From NCBI RefSeq assembly GCF_001426545.1, contig NZ_LMEZ01000007.1:207474-271473 (forward strand): DNA of 64,000 nucleotides. Reading direction: 5' to 3'. Source of the stretch: Mycobacterium sp. Root135. GTDB taxonomy: Bacteria; Actinomycetota; Actinomycetes; Mycobacteriales; Mycobacteriaceae. Under the pieces are notes generated by a model. It was not told where the DNA came from. It did no database searches and saw only the letters and a list, made by a program, of their open reading frames with translations. Positions 51,535 through 59,641 of the stretch are shown piece by piece (the first letter of the stretch is position 1; the number at the start of each line of letters is the position of its first letter). The position numbers were made by a program, and so were the translations under genes.

Positions 51535-52557
51535 ATGAATCACCATGTCGAAACAAGTAGTGACCTCGCTAGAGGTTCCGTCTTGGTCGCCGGGGCGGGG
51601 GGCTTCATCGGAGGCCATCTCGCGAAAACCCTTTGCAGCCAAGGGTTCAGCGTTCGGGGAGCCGACATTAAGCCCCTAAACGAGTGGCATCAAATTCCCA
51701 AGGGCCTCGACGCCAGACAGTTGGACCTGTCACGACTGGACCATTGCCGGGAAGCGGTCCGCGGCGTGGAAACCGTCTACATGCTGGCGGCAGACATGGG
51801 TGGCATGGGCTTCATCGAGTCGCACAAGGCCGACTGCATGTTGTCGGTGCTCATCAGCACCCACATGCTGCTGGCCTCACGTGACGCGGACGTAAGCCGC
51901 TACTTCTACTCCAGTTCGGCGTGCGTCTACGCGGCGGACAGGCAGACCAGTGCCGACGTCATCGCGTTGAAGGAGTCCGACGCCTACCCAGCGATGCCAG
52001 AAGACGGCTACGGCTGGGAGAAACTGTTCAGTGAACGCATGTGTCTGCACTTCCTCGCGGACTTCGGGCTGCAGACCCGAATTGCAAGGTTTCACAACGT
52101 CTACGGTCCCCGCGGAACGTATCGCGGCGGCCGGGAGAAGGCCCCTGCCGCGCTGTGCCGCAAGGTGGCCGAGGCCGCGCTCAGCGGCAGGCAAGAGATC
52201 GACATATGGGGTGACGGCGAACAAACCCGGAGCTTCATGTACGTCGACGATTGTGTCGAAGGCACGCTCAGGTTTGCGGCGTCGGACAACGCCCAGCCCG
52301 TCAACCTAGGGAGCTCAGAGCTGGTGACCATCAATCAGATGGTCGACATCATCGAGGACTTCGCCGGAATCAAGGTGAAGCGGCACTACTTGTTGGACGC
52401 TCCGCTCGGTGTCCGCGGTCGAAATAGCGACAACACCCTCGTCCGACAGCTTTACGGATGGGAACCGTCGACCCGACTCGCCGATGGCTTGGCCCGCACG
52501 TACAGCTGGATCTTCGACGAACTCTCTGGCCGAGCCGCGATGACAGTTGCCATCTGA
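51535..52557 (+). CDS. GDP-mannose 3,5-epimerase
   Basis: This 340-residue extended SDR enzyme closely follows the plant GME pattern. The cofactor loop VLVAGAGGFIGGHLA (16-30) is followed by LAADMGGMGFIESHKAD (84-100), the signature of this enzyme. Catalytic Cys130 lies in SSACVY, Tyr159 and Lys163 in YGWEK, and Lys202 in GGREKAPAA. Further blocks are RFHNVYGPRGTY, WGDGEQTRSFMYVDDCVEG and GVRGRNSDNTLV. The reaction is GDP-D-mannose to GDP-L-galactose and/or GDP-L-gulose. ATG 51535 follows GGAG by eight bases; GTG 51517 is possible. It is the last island gene before accD5, on the same strand. The enzyme is best known from plants and a few bacterial pathways (for example bleomycin sugar synthesis). 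Confidence 0.92.
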   Translation: MNHHVETSSDLARGSVLVAGAGGFIGGHLAKTLCSQGFSVRGADIKPLNEWHQIPKGLDARQLDLSRLDHCREAVRGVETVYMLAADMGGMGFIESHKADCMLSVLISTHMLLASRDADVSRYFYSSSACVYAADRQTSADVIALKESDAYPAMPEDGYGWEKLFSERMCLHFLADFGLQTRIARFHNVYGPRGTYRGGREKAPAALCRKVAEAALSGRQEIDIWGDGEQTRSFMYVDDCVEGTLRFAASDNAQPVNLGSSELVTINQMVDIIEDFAGIKVKRHYLLDAPLGVRGRNSDNTLVRQLYGWEPSTRLADGLARTYSWIFDELSGRAAMTVAI

Positions 52558-52643
52558 CGAGGCGCTGCTCAGCGCTCGCGGGTAGGGGCGACGCGCGACC
52601 GACGTCTTTAAGACCTGTTTAAGAGAAGTCGTGTTGGTGCCGC

Positions 52644-52649
52644 TACCAT
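52644..52649 (+). promoter_or_regulatory. candidate -10 box of accD5
   Basis: TACCAT ends eight bases before ATG 52658, the spacing seen for leaderless mycobacterial genes. No good -35 hexamer is visible. If used, accD5 keeps its own promoter despite the polysaccharide genes upstream. Confidence 0.4.
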
Positions 52650-52657
52650 CAAGCACC

Positions 52658-54295
52658 ATGACGAGCGTTACGGATCCTTCTGCCCCGGCCGCCTCACCCG
52701 AGATCGACATTCACACCTCCGCAGGCAAGCTTGCCGACCTCCGCAAGCGCACCGAGGAGACGCTGCATCCGGTGGGCGAGGCGGCCGTCGACAAGGTACA
52801 CGCCAAGGGCAAGCTGACCGCTCGCGAACGCATCCACGCCCTGATGGACGAGGGCACCTTCGTCGAACTCGATGCGCTGGCCAAGCACCGCAGCACCAAC
52901 TTCGGGCTCGCGGAGAACCGGCCCGTCGGCGACGGCGTCGTGACCGGCTACGGCACCATCGACGGCCGCGACGTCTGCATCTTCAGCCAGGACGCCTCAG
53001 TCTTCGGCGGCAGCCTCGGCGAGGTCTACGGCGAGAAGATCGTCAAGGTTCAGGAGTTGGCCCTCAAGACCGGTCGTCCCCTGATCGGCATCAACGACGG
53101 CGCGGGCGCCCGCATCCAAGAGGGCGTCGTTTCACTTGGCTTGTACAGCAAGATCTTTCGCAACAACATCCTGGCCTCGGGCGTCATCCCGCAGATCTCG
53201 CTGATCATGGGCGCCGCGGCAGGCGGGCACGTCTACTCCCCCGCGCTGACCGACTTCGTGATCATGGTCGACCAGACCAGCCAGATGTTCATCACCGGGC
53301 CCGACGTCATCAAGACGGTCACCGGTGAAGAAGTGACCATGGAAGAGCTGGGCGGTGCCCACACGCACATGGCCAAGTCGGGTACGGCGCACTACGTCGC
53401 CTCCGGGGAGCAGGACGCCTTCGACTACGTCCGCGACCTGCTCAGCTACCTGCCCCCCAACAGCGCCTCCGAGCCGCCGCGCTACCCGGCGCCGCCGCAC
53501 CCCGGAGCCATCGAGGACAACCTCACCGACGAGGACCTCGAACTCGACACCCTCATCCCCGACTCGCCCAACCAGCCGTACGACATGCACGAGGTCATCA
53601 CGCGCATCCTCGACGACGACGAGTTCCTCGAGGTGCAGGCCGGCTACGCGGGCAACATCGTCGTCGGATTCGGTCGGGTCGACGGTCGCACCGTCGGCAT
53701 CGTGGCCAACCAGCCCACCGTGTTCGCCGGTTGCCTCGACATCAACGCGTCCGAGAAGGCCGCCCGGTTCATTCGCACCTGCGACTGCTTCAACATCCCG
53801 ATCATCATGTTGGTCGACGTCCCGGGCTTCCTGCCCGGCACCGACCAGGAGTTCAACGGCATCATCCGGCGCGGCGCGAAGCTGCTGTACGCCTACGGCG
53901 AGGCCACCGTCGCGAAGATCACCGTCATCACCCGCAAGGCCTATGGCGGCGCGTACTGCGTGATGGGTTCCAAGGACATGGGCTGTGACGTCAACGTCGC
54001 ATGGCCGACGGCGCAGATCGCCGTGATGGGCGCCTCGGGCGCCGTCGGGTTCGTCTACCGGTCTCAGCTCAAGGAGGCGGCCAAGGAGGGCAAGGACGTC
54101 GACTCCCTGCGCCTGGAGCTGCAGCAGGATTACGAGGACACCCTCGTCAACCCGTACGTGGCCGCCGAGCGGGGCTACGTCGACGCGGTCATCCCTCCGT
54201 CGCACACCCGCGGCTACATCTCTGCCGCGTTGCGGCTGCTGGAACGCAAGATCGTGCAGTTGCCGCCCAAGAAGCATGGCAACATCCCGCTCTGA
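52658..54295 (+). CDS. accD5: propionyl-CoA carboxylase beta subunit AccD5
   Basis: This 545-residue carboxyltransferase subunit pairs with AccA3 and AccE5 to carboxylate propionyl-CoA to methylmalonyl-CoA for multimethyl-branched lipids. The crotonase-like fold carries acyl-CoA and biotin oxyanion holes: INDGAGARIQEGV near 140, IMGAAAGGHVYSPALTDF near 180, VDVPGFLPGTDQEFNGIIRRGA near 387 and KAYGGAYCVMGSKDMGCD near 427. ATG 52658 begins the conserved MTSVTDPSAPA region. It matches Rv3280. The following accE5 and maf genes keep the ancestral order. Confidence 0.97.
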   Translation: MTSVTDPSAPAASPEIDIHTSAGKLADLRKRTEETLHPVGEAAVDKVHAKGKLTARERIHALMDEGTFVELDALAKHRSTNFGLAENRPVGDGVVTGYGTIDGRDVCIFSQDASVFGGSLGEVYGEKIVKVQELALKTGRPLIGINDGAGARIQEGVVSLGLYSKIFRNNILASGVIPQISLIMGAAAGGHVYSPALTDFVIMVDQTSQMFITGPDVIKTVTGEEVTMEELGGAHTHMAKSGTAHYVASGEQDAFDYVRDLLSYLPPNSASEPPRYPAPPHPGAIEDNLTDEDLELDTLIPDSPNQPYDMHEVITRILDDDEFLEVQAGYAGNIVVGFGRVDGRTVGIVANQPTVFAGCLDINASEKAARFIRTCDCFNIPIIMLVDVPGFLPGTDQEFNGIIRRGAKLLYAYGEATVAKITVITRKAYGGAYCVMGSKDMGCDVNVAWPTAQIAVMGASGAVGFVYRSQLKEAAKEGKDVDSLRLELQQDYEDTLVNPYVAAERGYVDAVIPPSHTRGYISAALRLLERKIVQLPPKKHGNIPL

Positions 54296-54327
54296 TCCGC
54301 TCTCCTTCCCCAACGAACGGACCACTC

Positions 54328-54609
54328 GTGTCACAAGACGTGGACATCACCGAGGTCTCCGACCCCGACGACCTGACCATCGACGCCCCGGTCGTGACGT
54401 CGGTGCCCGAGATCAAGATCCTCAAGGGCAATCCCACCGACGAAGACCTGGCCGCACTGGTGACGGTGCTGGCGGGCAGCGGCGGCGGTGCAGCGGCGCC
54501 GGGCCCACAGGAACTGAACCGGTGGGGACTTCCGGTCGACCAGCTGCGCTACTCGCTGATCAGCTGGCAGCGGATCACGCAGGTGGAACGCGCCCACTTG
54601 CGGCGCTAG
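54328..54609 (+). CDS. accE5: acyl-CoA carboxylase epsilon subunit AccE5
   Basis: This is a 93-residue protein whose N-terminal half is acidic and disordered. Its core, PEIKILKGNPTDEDLAALVT, is the epsilon-subunit signature, and it ends in WGLPVDQLRYSLISWQRITQVE. It stabilises and stimulates the AccA3-AccD5 complex. The GTG at 54328 lies 32 bases after accD5. It is shorter than M. tuberculosis AccE5 (177 residues), lacking that protein's extended N-terminal repeats, as in other environmental mycobacteria. Confidence 0.9.
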   Translation: MSQDVDITEVSDPDDLTIDAPVVTSVPEIKILKGNPTDEDLAALVTVLAGSGGGAAAPGPQELNRWGLPVDQLRYSLISWQRITQVERAHLRR

Positions 54610-55262
54610 TGGGGAGTTCGACGCGGGTCGTCCTGGCATCCGCATCTCCCGGCCGACGGAAGATACTGCGTGGCGCAGGGATCGATCCCGTCGTGCTGGT
54701 CTCCGGGGTGGACGAAGACGCCTTGCTGGCTGCCCTTCCCGACGACGCCGGCCCCGGCGACGCGACGACGGCCCTGGCGACCGCCAAGGCAGAGGCCGTC
54801 GCTCACGTCCTCGACGCCGAGTTGAGTGCGGATTGTGTTGTCATCGGGTGTGATTCGATGCTCTACCGCGACGGCCGGCTCTGGGGTAAACCGGCCAGCG
54901 CGGCCGCCGCGGTTCAGGGCTGGCGCGCGATGGCCGGTCGAACGGGCGAGTTGTTCACCGGCCACTGCGTCCTTCGCGTCAGCGGCAACCGAATTCAGCA
55001 CACTGCGGCAGCGCACGCCGTGACCACCGTCCGGTTCGGTCGTCCGTCGGCGTCCGACCTCGAGGCATACGCACGCACTGGAGAACCCACCGCAGTAGCG
55101 GGCGGATTCACCCTCGACGGCCTCGGCGGCTGGTTCGTCGACGGCGTCGACGGCGACCCGTCTGCGGTCATCGGGCTCGGACTTCCCCTCACCAGAGGCT
55201 TGTTCGAACGCGTGGGCATCTCCGTCTCCGAACTCTGGCTCGCCAACCCCGTAGCAGGCTGA
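54609..55262 (+). CDS. maf: Maf-family nucleoside triphosphate pyrophosphatase
   Basis: This 217-residue protein has the Maf P-loop SASPGRRKIL near residue 10, IGCDSMLYRDGRLWGKP near 77 with catalytic Asp and substrate Lys, and GEPTAVAGGFTLDGLGGWFVD near 157. It should hydrolyse non-canonical or excess NTPs to NMP and PPi. The GTG at 54609 overlaps the accE5 stop by one base (TAGTG). It matches Rv3282. In M. tuberculosis sseA follows; here a polysaccharide gene follows on the other strand. Confidence 0.93.
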   Translation: MGSSTRVVLASASPGRRKILRGAGIDPVVLVSGVDEDALLAALPDDAGPGDATTALATAKAEAVAHVLDAELSADCVVIGCDSMLYRDGRLWGKPASAAAAVQGWRAMAGRTGELFTGHCVLRVSGNRIQHTAAAHAVTTVRFGRPSASDLEAYARTGEPTAVAGGFTLDGLGGWFVDGVDGDPSAVIGLGLPLTRGLFERVGISVSELWLANPVAG

Positions 55263-55319
55263 TCGACCTACGCGACGTGAACGACGGCGGTCTTCAACTG
55301 GACGGGACCGGTCGAGACG

Positions 55320-56090
55320 TCAAGATCCCACGTCGACGGAGAGCGGTGGAATCGGCTCTGCGAGACTGCGCTCGAAGAGGAAGTCGGCTTGGACGGCACG
55401 CCCGTTGACGTCGTAGGACGCGTTGTACACCCCCGTCAGGACGTAGTTTCGCCGGGCGAGCCAGTCGACGACGGCGGCAGCCGGATCTTGGCCCGCGTAC
55501 AGCTCGAGAAACGAACACTCGCAATAGATTGCGAAGAACGTCGGCAATAGCGGTTCGCATCCGCGAAGCACATTCAACTCGTATCCCTGAACGTCGATCT
55601 TGAGTAGAGCAGGGCCGACGATTGCGTCCTTGCTCAAGAAGTCCGTCAACGGAGCTACCCGCACGCGGGTCGTCCCAACTTCTTTCGTTCCAGGGAAGAC
55701 TTCGTCCTGAAGTGCGGTGATTGCCAAAAGGGATGACGAGTCGTCTCTCTTGGAAAGATGCATGGTGGCGCTCTCCGCCGTGGGGCCGATGGCCGCCACG
55801 TGCAGAGTGACGAGACGGTCGTTCGCGAACACCCTTCGGAACTTCGCCGCAGGCCCCTCGAGGGGTTCGAAGGAAATCACCGTTGCGGTTGGCCACCGAC
55901 GACGTGCGGCAAGGGCAAACTGTCCTCGGTTGGCGCCGACGTCGACGACAGTTCGACAATCGATCGAATTCAGTACCGATCCGTGCTCGACGCCTGCCGG
56001 CGTTCCGCGGATGAGTGCCCGAATCCACGGACCGTGCCCTGATCCAAGTATTACGAGCAACTTCCTGAGTCGTTGCACCTCAACCGTCAC
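55320..56090 (-). CDS. FkbM-family SAM-dependent methyltransferase
   Basis: This 256-residue protein has VVDVGANRGQFALAARRR (SAM motif I, about 48-65), VISFEPLEGPAAKFRRVF (motif II) and the FkbM marker ALLKIDVQGYELNVLRGCEP near 160, with a RDDSSSLL segment also typical. It probably O-methylates a sugar. It lies just after maf on the opposite strand, as the first gene of the second polysaccharide arm, with 57 bases between the convergent ends. Confidence 0.9.
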   Translation of the reverse strand: MTVEVQRLRKLLVILGSGHGPWIRALIRGTPAGVEHGSVLNSIDCRTVVDVGANRGQFALAARRRWPTATVISFEPLEGPAAKFRRVFANDRLVTLHVAAIGPTAESATMHLSKRDDSSSLLAITALQDEVFPGTKEVGTTRVRVAPLTDFLSKDAIVGPALLKIDVQGYELNVLRGCEPLLPTFFAIYCECSFLELYAGQDPAAAVVDWLARRNYVLTGVYNASYDVNGRAVQADFLFERSLAEPIPPLSVDVGS

Positions 56091-56254
56091 GATCTGTCGC
56101 GTAGTCGATGATTTCCACCCGTCACGGAGTCAAATCCCACCCACCAGTCGCGTTCGCCGCCACCAACATGGAAACCAATCGCGATCTGCTGACACGGGAA
56201 GTTACACCTCGTGTCCCTGTCTGGGACGATAACGACTGACGTCGAATTCGGGGC

Positions 56255-57412
56255 TCAGGACGCGATCGCGTGCGAGAGCATCGTGACGAACTTGGCCGCC
56301 GACCGGTCCTCGTCGAATACGTCGGCAAAACATGATCGGGCCCGAACCCGCATGTCGTCCCGTTCCACTGGCCCCAACGCCAACCATCTCCGCAATAGCG
56401 AAGTGGCGCCGTCCACGGTGTCGCGGTCGACGAAACCTGCTCCGGCATCGTCTATTTCGCGCCAGATGTTGACCCTGTCGGTAATCAGGACCGGCAGCCC
56501 GCACGCGAGAGCCTCGGGAATGACGACACCGAAGTTCTCTGAGTGGGACGTCAACGCAAAGACGTCTGCGGCGCGATACGCGCCCCACTTCGCCGCGCCG
56601 TTGAGCATCCCGGTCCAGACGACGCGGTCGGAGATTCCGAGTTCCTCGCCGAGCGCCTCCAATTCCACGCGTGTCTCCGCTTCGTCGGGCCCTGCCATTA
56701 CCAAGCGAAGATCTGGACTGTGGCTGCATACAGCTGCGAACGCCCGAATGAGGAGGTCGCAACCCTTCTTGGGGTGAATTCTGCTCAAGAAGAGCACGAA
56801 CTGCTTGCCCTCCAATTCGGGGAACGCAGCGAGGAACGCAGCGCATTGCAGCGCCGAGTCGTCCGGCGGCTCGTGTACGCCGAGGTCGACGATTGACTCG
56901 ACGGCGCGATACGGCGAGAACGACGTGCGTGCGAGTTGTCGCTCCTCTTCGCGGGTGAACAACACCGAGCGCGCGTCTCGCAGTACGCGATGTTCGATTA
57001 GGCGCCAATACACCGACTTCTTGACGTGCTTGGCGGGATATCGCCTTTCGAACCACGGGTCGAGAGCGCCGTGCACGAAGACGAAGAACGGCACGTTGGC
57101 GGCGCGACAGGCGCTCCGCACGGCTTTACTGTGATACTGCCAAATGCCATGCACCACAACCGCGTCATAGTCGCCTGCATGAGTTCGAAGCCACCTCCGA
57201 AGCTTCTTCGAATAGCCGTACCGTCCGGTCCCGGTACCGAGGGCGAACGTGCGACCGGGCACGTCGGACAGCCATTCCGCGTCAGATGGATCTGACACGG
57301 CGATGTCGACCGCGTGCCCGAACTTGCTCAAACCAACGGTTATTTGGTTCAGCACCACCGGCGGGCCGCCGTAGGCAGGATTGAGCGTGCCGGTCACTTG
57401 CAGCACTCGCAT
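56255..57412 (-). CDS. glycosyltransferase family 4
   Basis: This 385-residue GT-B retaining transferase has VLQVTGTLNPAYGGPPVVLNQI (acceptor glycine loop), VVHGIWQYHSKAVR, VFVHGALDPWFERRYPAK (a motif of WcaI/PssF-like mannosyl or galactosyl transferases), FLSRIHPKKGCDLLIRAFA near 225, and the donor motif SHSENFGVVIPEALACGLPV (E-x7-E) near 300. ATG 57412 is chosen because the conserved LQVTGTLNP begins two residues later; the earlier frame start lies in a region divergent from the GH16 gene. Donor and acceptor are unknown. Confidence 0.9.
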   Translation of the reverse strand: MRVLQVTGTLNPAYGGPPVVLNQITVGLSKFGHAVDIAVSDPSDAEWLSDVPGRTFALGTGTGRYGYSKKLRRWLRTHAGDYDAVVVHGIWQYHSKAVRSACRAANVPFFVFVHGALDPWFERRYPAKHVKKSVYWRLIEHRVLRDARSVLFTREEERQLARTSFSPYRAVESIVDLGVHEPPDDSALQCAAFLAAFPELEGKQFVLFLSRIHPKKGCDLLIRAFAAVCSHSPDLRLVMAGPDEAETRVELEALGEELGISDRVVWTGMLNGAAKWGAYRAADVFALTSHSENFGVVIPEALACGLPVLITDRVNIWREIDDAGAGFVDRDTVDGATSLLRRWLALGPVERDDMRVRARSCFADVFDEDRSAAKFVTMLSHAIAS

Positions 57413-57627
57413 TCGGTCAGAGTAGCGAGATTCCTCGAACTGGCTGCAGGTCTCGAAAACTAGGACGACGACGGCCGTGCATCGTGTTCCCCACGACGGC
57501 AAGGACGTTCGAGCAGGTCGTCATGCACCCGCGAGTGAATGAGATTGTTCGTTTGCTGGTCGACGGTCATACCTCGCTGATAGTCTGCGAACGAGGCTTG
57601 GCTCCCGGAGATGCGAGGACGCGAAGG

Positions 57628-58473
57628 ATGCGGACGAAATCCCGAACCGCCAGGTCCGCGCTTCTGCGAGGCGTCTGTCCGGTCTTTCTGACCATAGCGC
57701 TCACCATCAACACGATTCCCGCCCGGGTGTCGAACCCAGTGCGACTCTCGGCTACGTCCGGTGCGGTTTTCGACGACTTCCTCGGGCCCGCAGGGTCTGC
57801 GCCGAACGCTCAATTTTGGGACGCTGCACCAGGACCCACGGCCGGTATCGGCGCCCTCGAAAACAATACGGTGTCGCCGTCCAACGTCCGCCTTGACGGG
57901 CAGGGACACCTCGTCATCGAAGCTCAGGCCACCCCGACCGGATATACCTCCGGGCGAATCGTCACCTTTGGCAAGGTGGACATGCTTTACGGCCGGGTAG
58001 AGGCACGTATCAAATTACCCTCGACCTTTGCGATTTGGCCGGCATTCTGGATGCTGGGTACCAATTTCTTCGAAGTGTCGTGGCCTCAATGCGGCGAAAT
58101 CGACATCGTCGACATGGTTTCCGATGAATCGCATTTCTACGCGGGGATACATGGCCCGGTGTCCCCGCCGGAGCCTAGCGGCTACGTATTGACGACAGCG
58201 AAGCGGTCATCCGACGACATGCCGTTGACTGACGGCTTTCATACCTACTGGGCAAATTGGCGTCCGGATTTCATCCAATTAGGTGTCGACGACACTCCAT
58301 TGGCCGAATACACGCCGGCTTCCTTACCACCGGGCGCCCAATGGGTATTCAACGAGCCGATGTTCGCAATCCTGAACATAGCGGTCGGTAACGCCTACAT
58401 CGGAACGCCAGACGCGCGGACCACGTTTCCCGCGACCATGCTCGTCGACTGGTTCCGGTACACCCCGCTGTGA
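57628..58473 (+). CDS. secreted GH16-family protein with altered acid/base residue
   Basis: This is a 281-residue protein. A signal peptide (about 10-35) is followed by a GH16 jelly roll: GRIVTFGKVDMLYGRVEARI, then FAIWPAFWMLG, the active-site strand E157-I-D159-I-V-D162, and DGFHTYWANWRPDFIQLGVD. In active GH16 enzymes the strand reads E-x-D-x-x-E; here the last Glu (acid/base) is Asp162, while the nucleophile Glu157 and assisting Asp159 remain. It may be a weak hydrolase, a transglycosylase or a binding protein for the polymer. ATG 57628 is chosen because the signal peptide starts there. Confidence 0.85.
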   Translation: MRTKSRTARSALLRGVCPVFLTIALTINTIPARVSNPVRLSATSGAVFDDFLGPAGSAPNAQFWDAAPGPTAGIGALENNTVSPSNVRLDGQGHLVIEAQATPTGYTSGRIVTFGKVDMLYGRVEARIKLPSTFAIWPAFWMLGTNFFEVSWPQCGEIDIVDMVSDESHFYAGIHGPVSPPEPSGYVLTTAKRSSDDMPLTDGFHTYWANWRPDFIQLGVDDTPLAEYTPASLPPGAQWVFNEPMFAILNIAVGNAYIGTPDARTTFPATMLVDWFRYTPL

Positions 58474-58507
58474 ACAGCGCCGCCGTACGCGACTACGGCC
58501 GGCCAGC

Positions 58508-59275
58508 TTAGCCAGTCGGTCCGCAACTGGCAGTGAGCCCGGCCTGCTCGAGATCACTCTTGAGCCGCCGAGCGAACTCGACATAGCCGTCGGAGTTTGG
58601 CACGACGCCAAAGAACAGTGACTCGTCGCTGAGCCACTGCTCAGCCACTGGATCGACGTACAGCACACCATTTTGCTGCGCCGCTGCGGCGATGGCGCCG
58701 GACACTCGCCCGTATTCACCGGACTCCGCCCGACGCGGAACTACGAGTGGCCCGATGGCCACGATCGTCGCGTTCGCGTTCTTGCCACGCAAGGCCTTGA
58801 AAGTCGCGTCGGAGGCGGCGGTTATCTCCTCCGAGGTCGCGAGGAAGTCGTTGGCACCGCCTTCGACCAAGATGTAGTCCGCGTCGTCGACGTCGAATGC
58901 GTCCAATCGCAACGGATATGCGGTTACGCCAGGCCGAAGCGCAGCAACGAAGCCAGTCCCGGGTTCCATCGACGTGGTCGCAAGCCGCCAGCACATTTGC
59001 TCGCTCAGTCGAAGCACCCATCCCCGGGCCCACCCCGCTCCGTCGCCGAGAGCGTAATCGTCGCCGACGACAGCGAACGTCTTCCCTGGGGGTGAACCCG
59101 GTTCCAAAACAACCGACGGCGCCCGATTGTCCTCCAGGGAAATCGCCTCGGGGGCTGGCGCGCTTATCCGATCGCGAATGGCAATCACCCATACCAAACC
59201 GCCAACCAGGGCAAGTGCACCGATGGCCAAGACCACCTTGGCCACGAAGTTTACGCCGCGCCGCGCCTCTGCCAT
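58508..59275 (-). CDS. membrane-anchored SGNH-like protein lacking the catalytic Ser and His (probable pseudoenzyme)
   Basis: This is a 255-residue protein with one N-terminal helix (about 10-32) and an extracytoplasmic SGNH-like domain. Block I reads VVG-D72-D73-YALGDG where active members have GDSY, so Ser is replaced by Asp73 (codon 59059-59057). Block III GGANDFLA (about 139-146) is intact. The block V region reads FFGVVPNSDGYVEFA where DGxHPN is expected, so the His position is Val225. The frame is intact and AGGGGAAA precedes ATG 59275. A role in binding or presenting polymer, as for some acyltransferase-linked SGNH domains, is inference. It is divergent from the second Wzz gene. Confidence 0.83.
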   Translation of the reverse strand: MAEARRGVNFVAKVVLAIGALALVGGLVWVIAIRDRISAPAPEAISLEDNRAPSVVLEPGSPPGKTFAVVGDDYALGDGAGWARGWVLRLSEQMCWRLATTSMEPGTGFVAALRPGVTAYPLRLDAFDVDDADYILVEGGANDFLATSEEITAASDATFKALRGKNANATIVAIGPLVVPRRAESGEYGRVSGAIAAAAQQNGVLYVDPVAEQWLSDESLFFGVVPNSDGYVEFARRLKSDLEQAGLTASCGPTG

Positions 59276-59641
59276 CGCGTTTCCCCTTTGCGATTCGCGA
59301 AAAACTTGACACCGCGCGCAACGATACAACCAAGTGAAATCAATGTTCGTGAAGTTGAACGAGCCGGATATTTCCCGATCCGCGCGTGGACTTACACAAC
59401 GTTGGCCGCCGGCACGCGCGTGACCCGCCTCGTTCTCTCACATCGACTTTCACGCCGAAGGATTTCTAACGCATTCGCCGTCGATCTGGCGTCCAAGTGT
59501 GAAATGCTGCTACGCGCTACACCGCGACTGAGAGCGCGTGACGGCCCACCCATCATGGGTTGACGCGCAATGTGTTCCGGTGCGCTGCATCGAAGCGTTT
59601 GACTACTTGGTCAAACGTCGGCGACAGGGGGTCGTGCACGC
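59276..59641. other. divergent intergenic region between the SGNH-like and second Wzz genes
   Basis: These 366 bases contain no supported gene. A TTGACA lies at 59306-59311 but no box at suitable spacing follows it. The right end holds a perfect inverted repeat (listed separately). It probably contains promoters for both flanking genes. Confidence 0.4.
59596..59617. promoter_or_regulatory. perfect 22-bp dyad, candidate operator upstream of the second Wzz gene
   Basis: The arms CGTTTGAC and GTCAAACG flank six bases (TACTTG), with no mismatch. The dyad ends 24 bases before ATG 59642. The length and symmetry fit a dimeric repressor or activator site. A terminator is unlikely because no gene ends just upstream and no T-run follows. 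No regulator gene is next to it. Confidence 0.5.
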
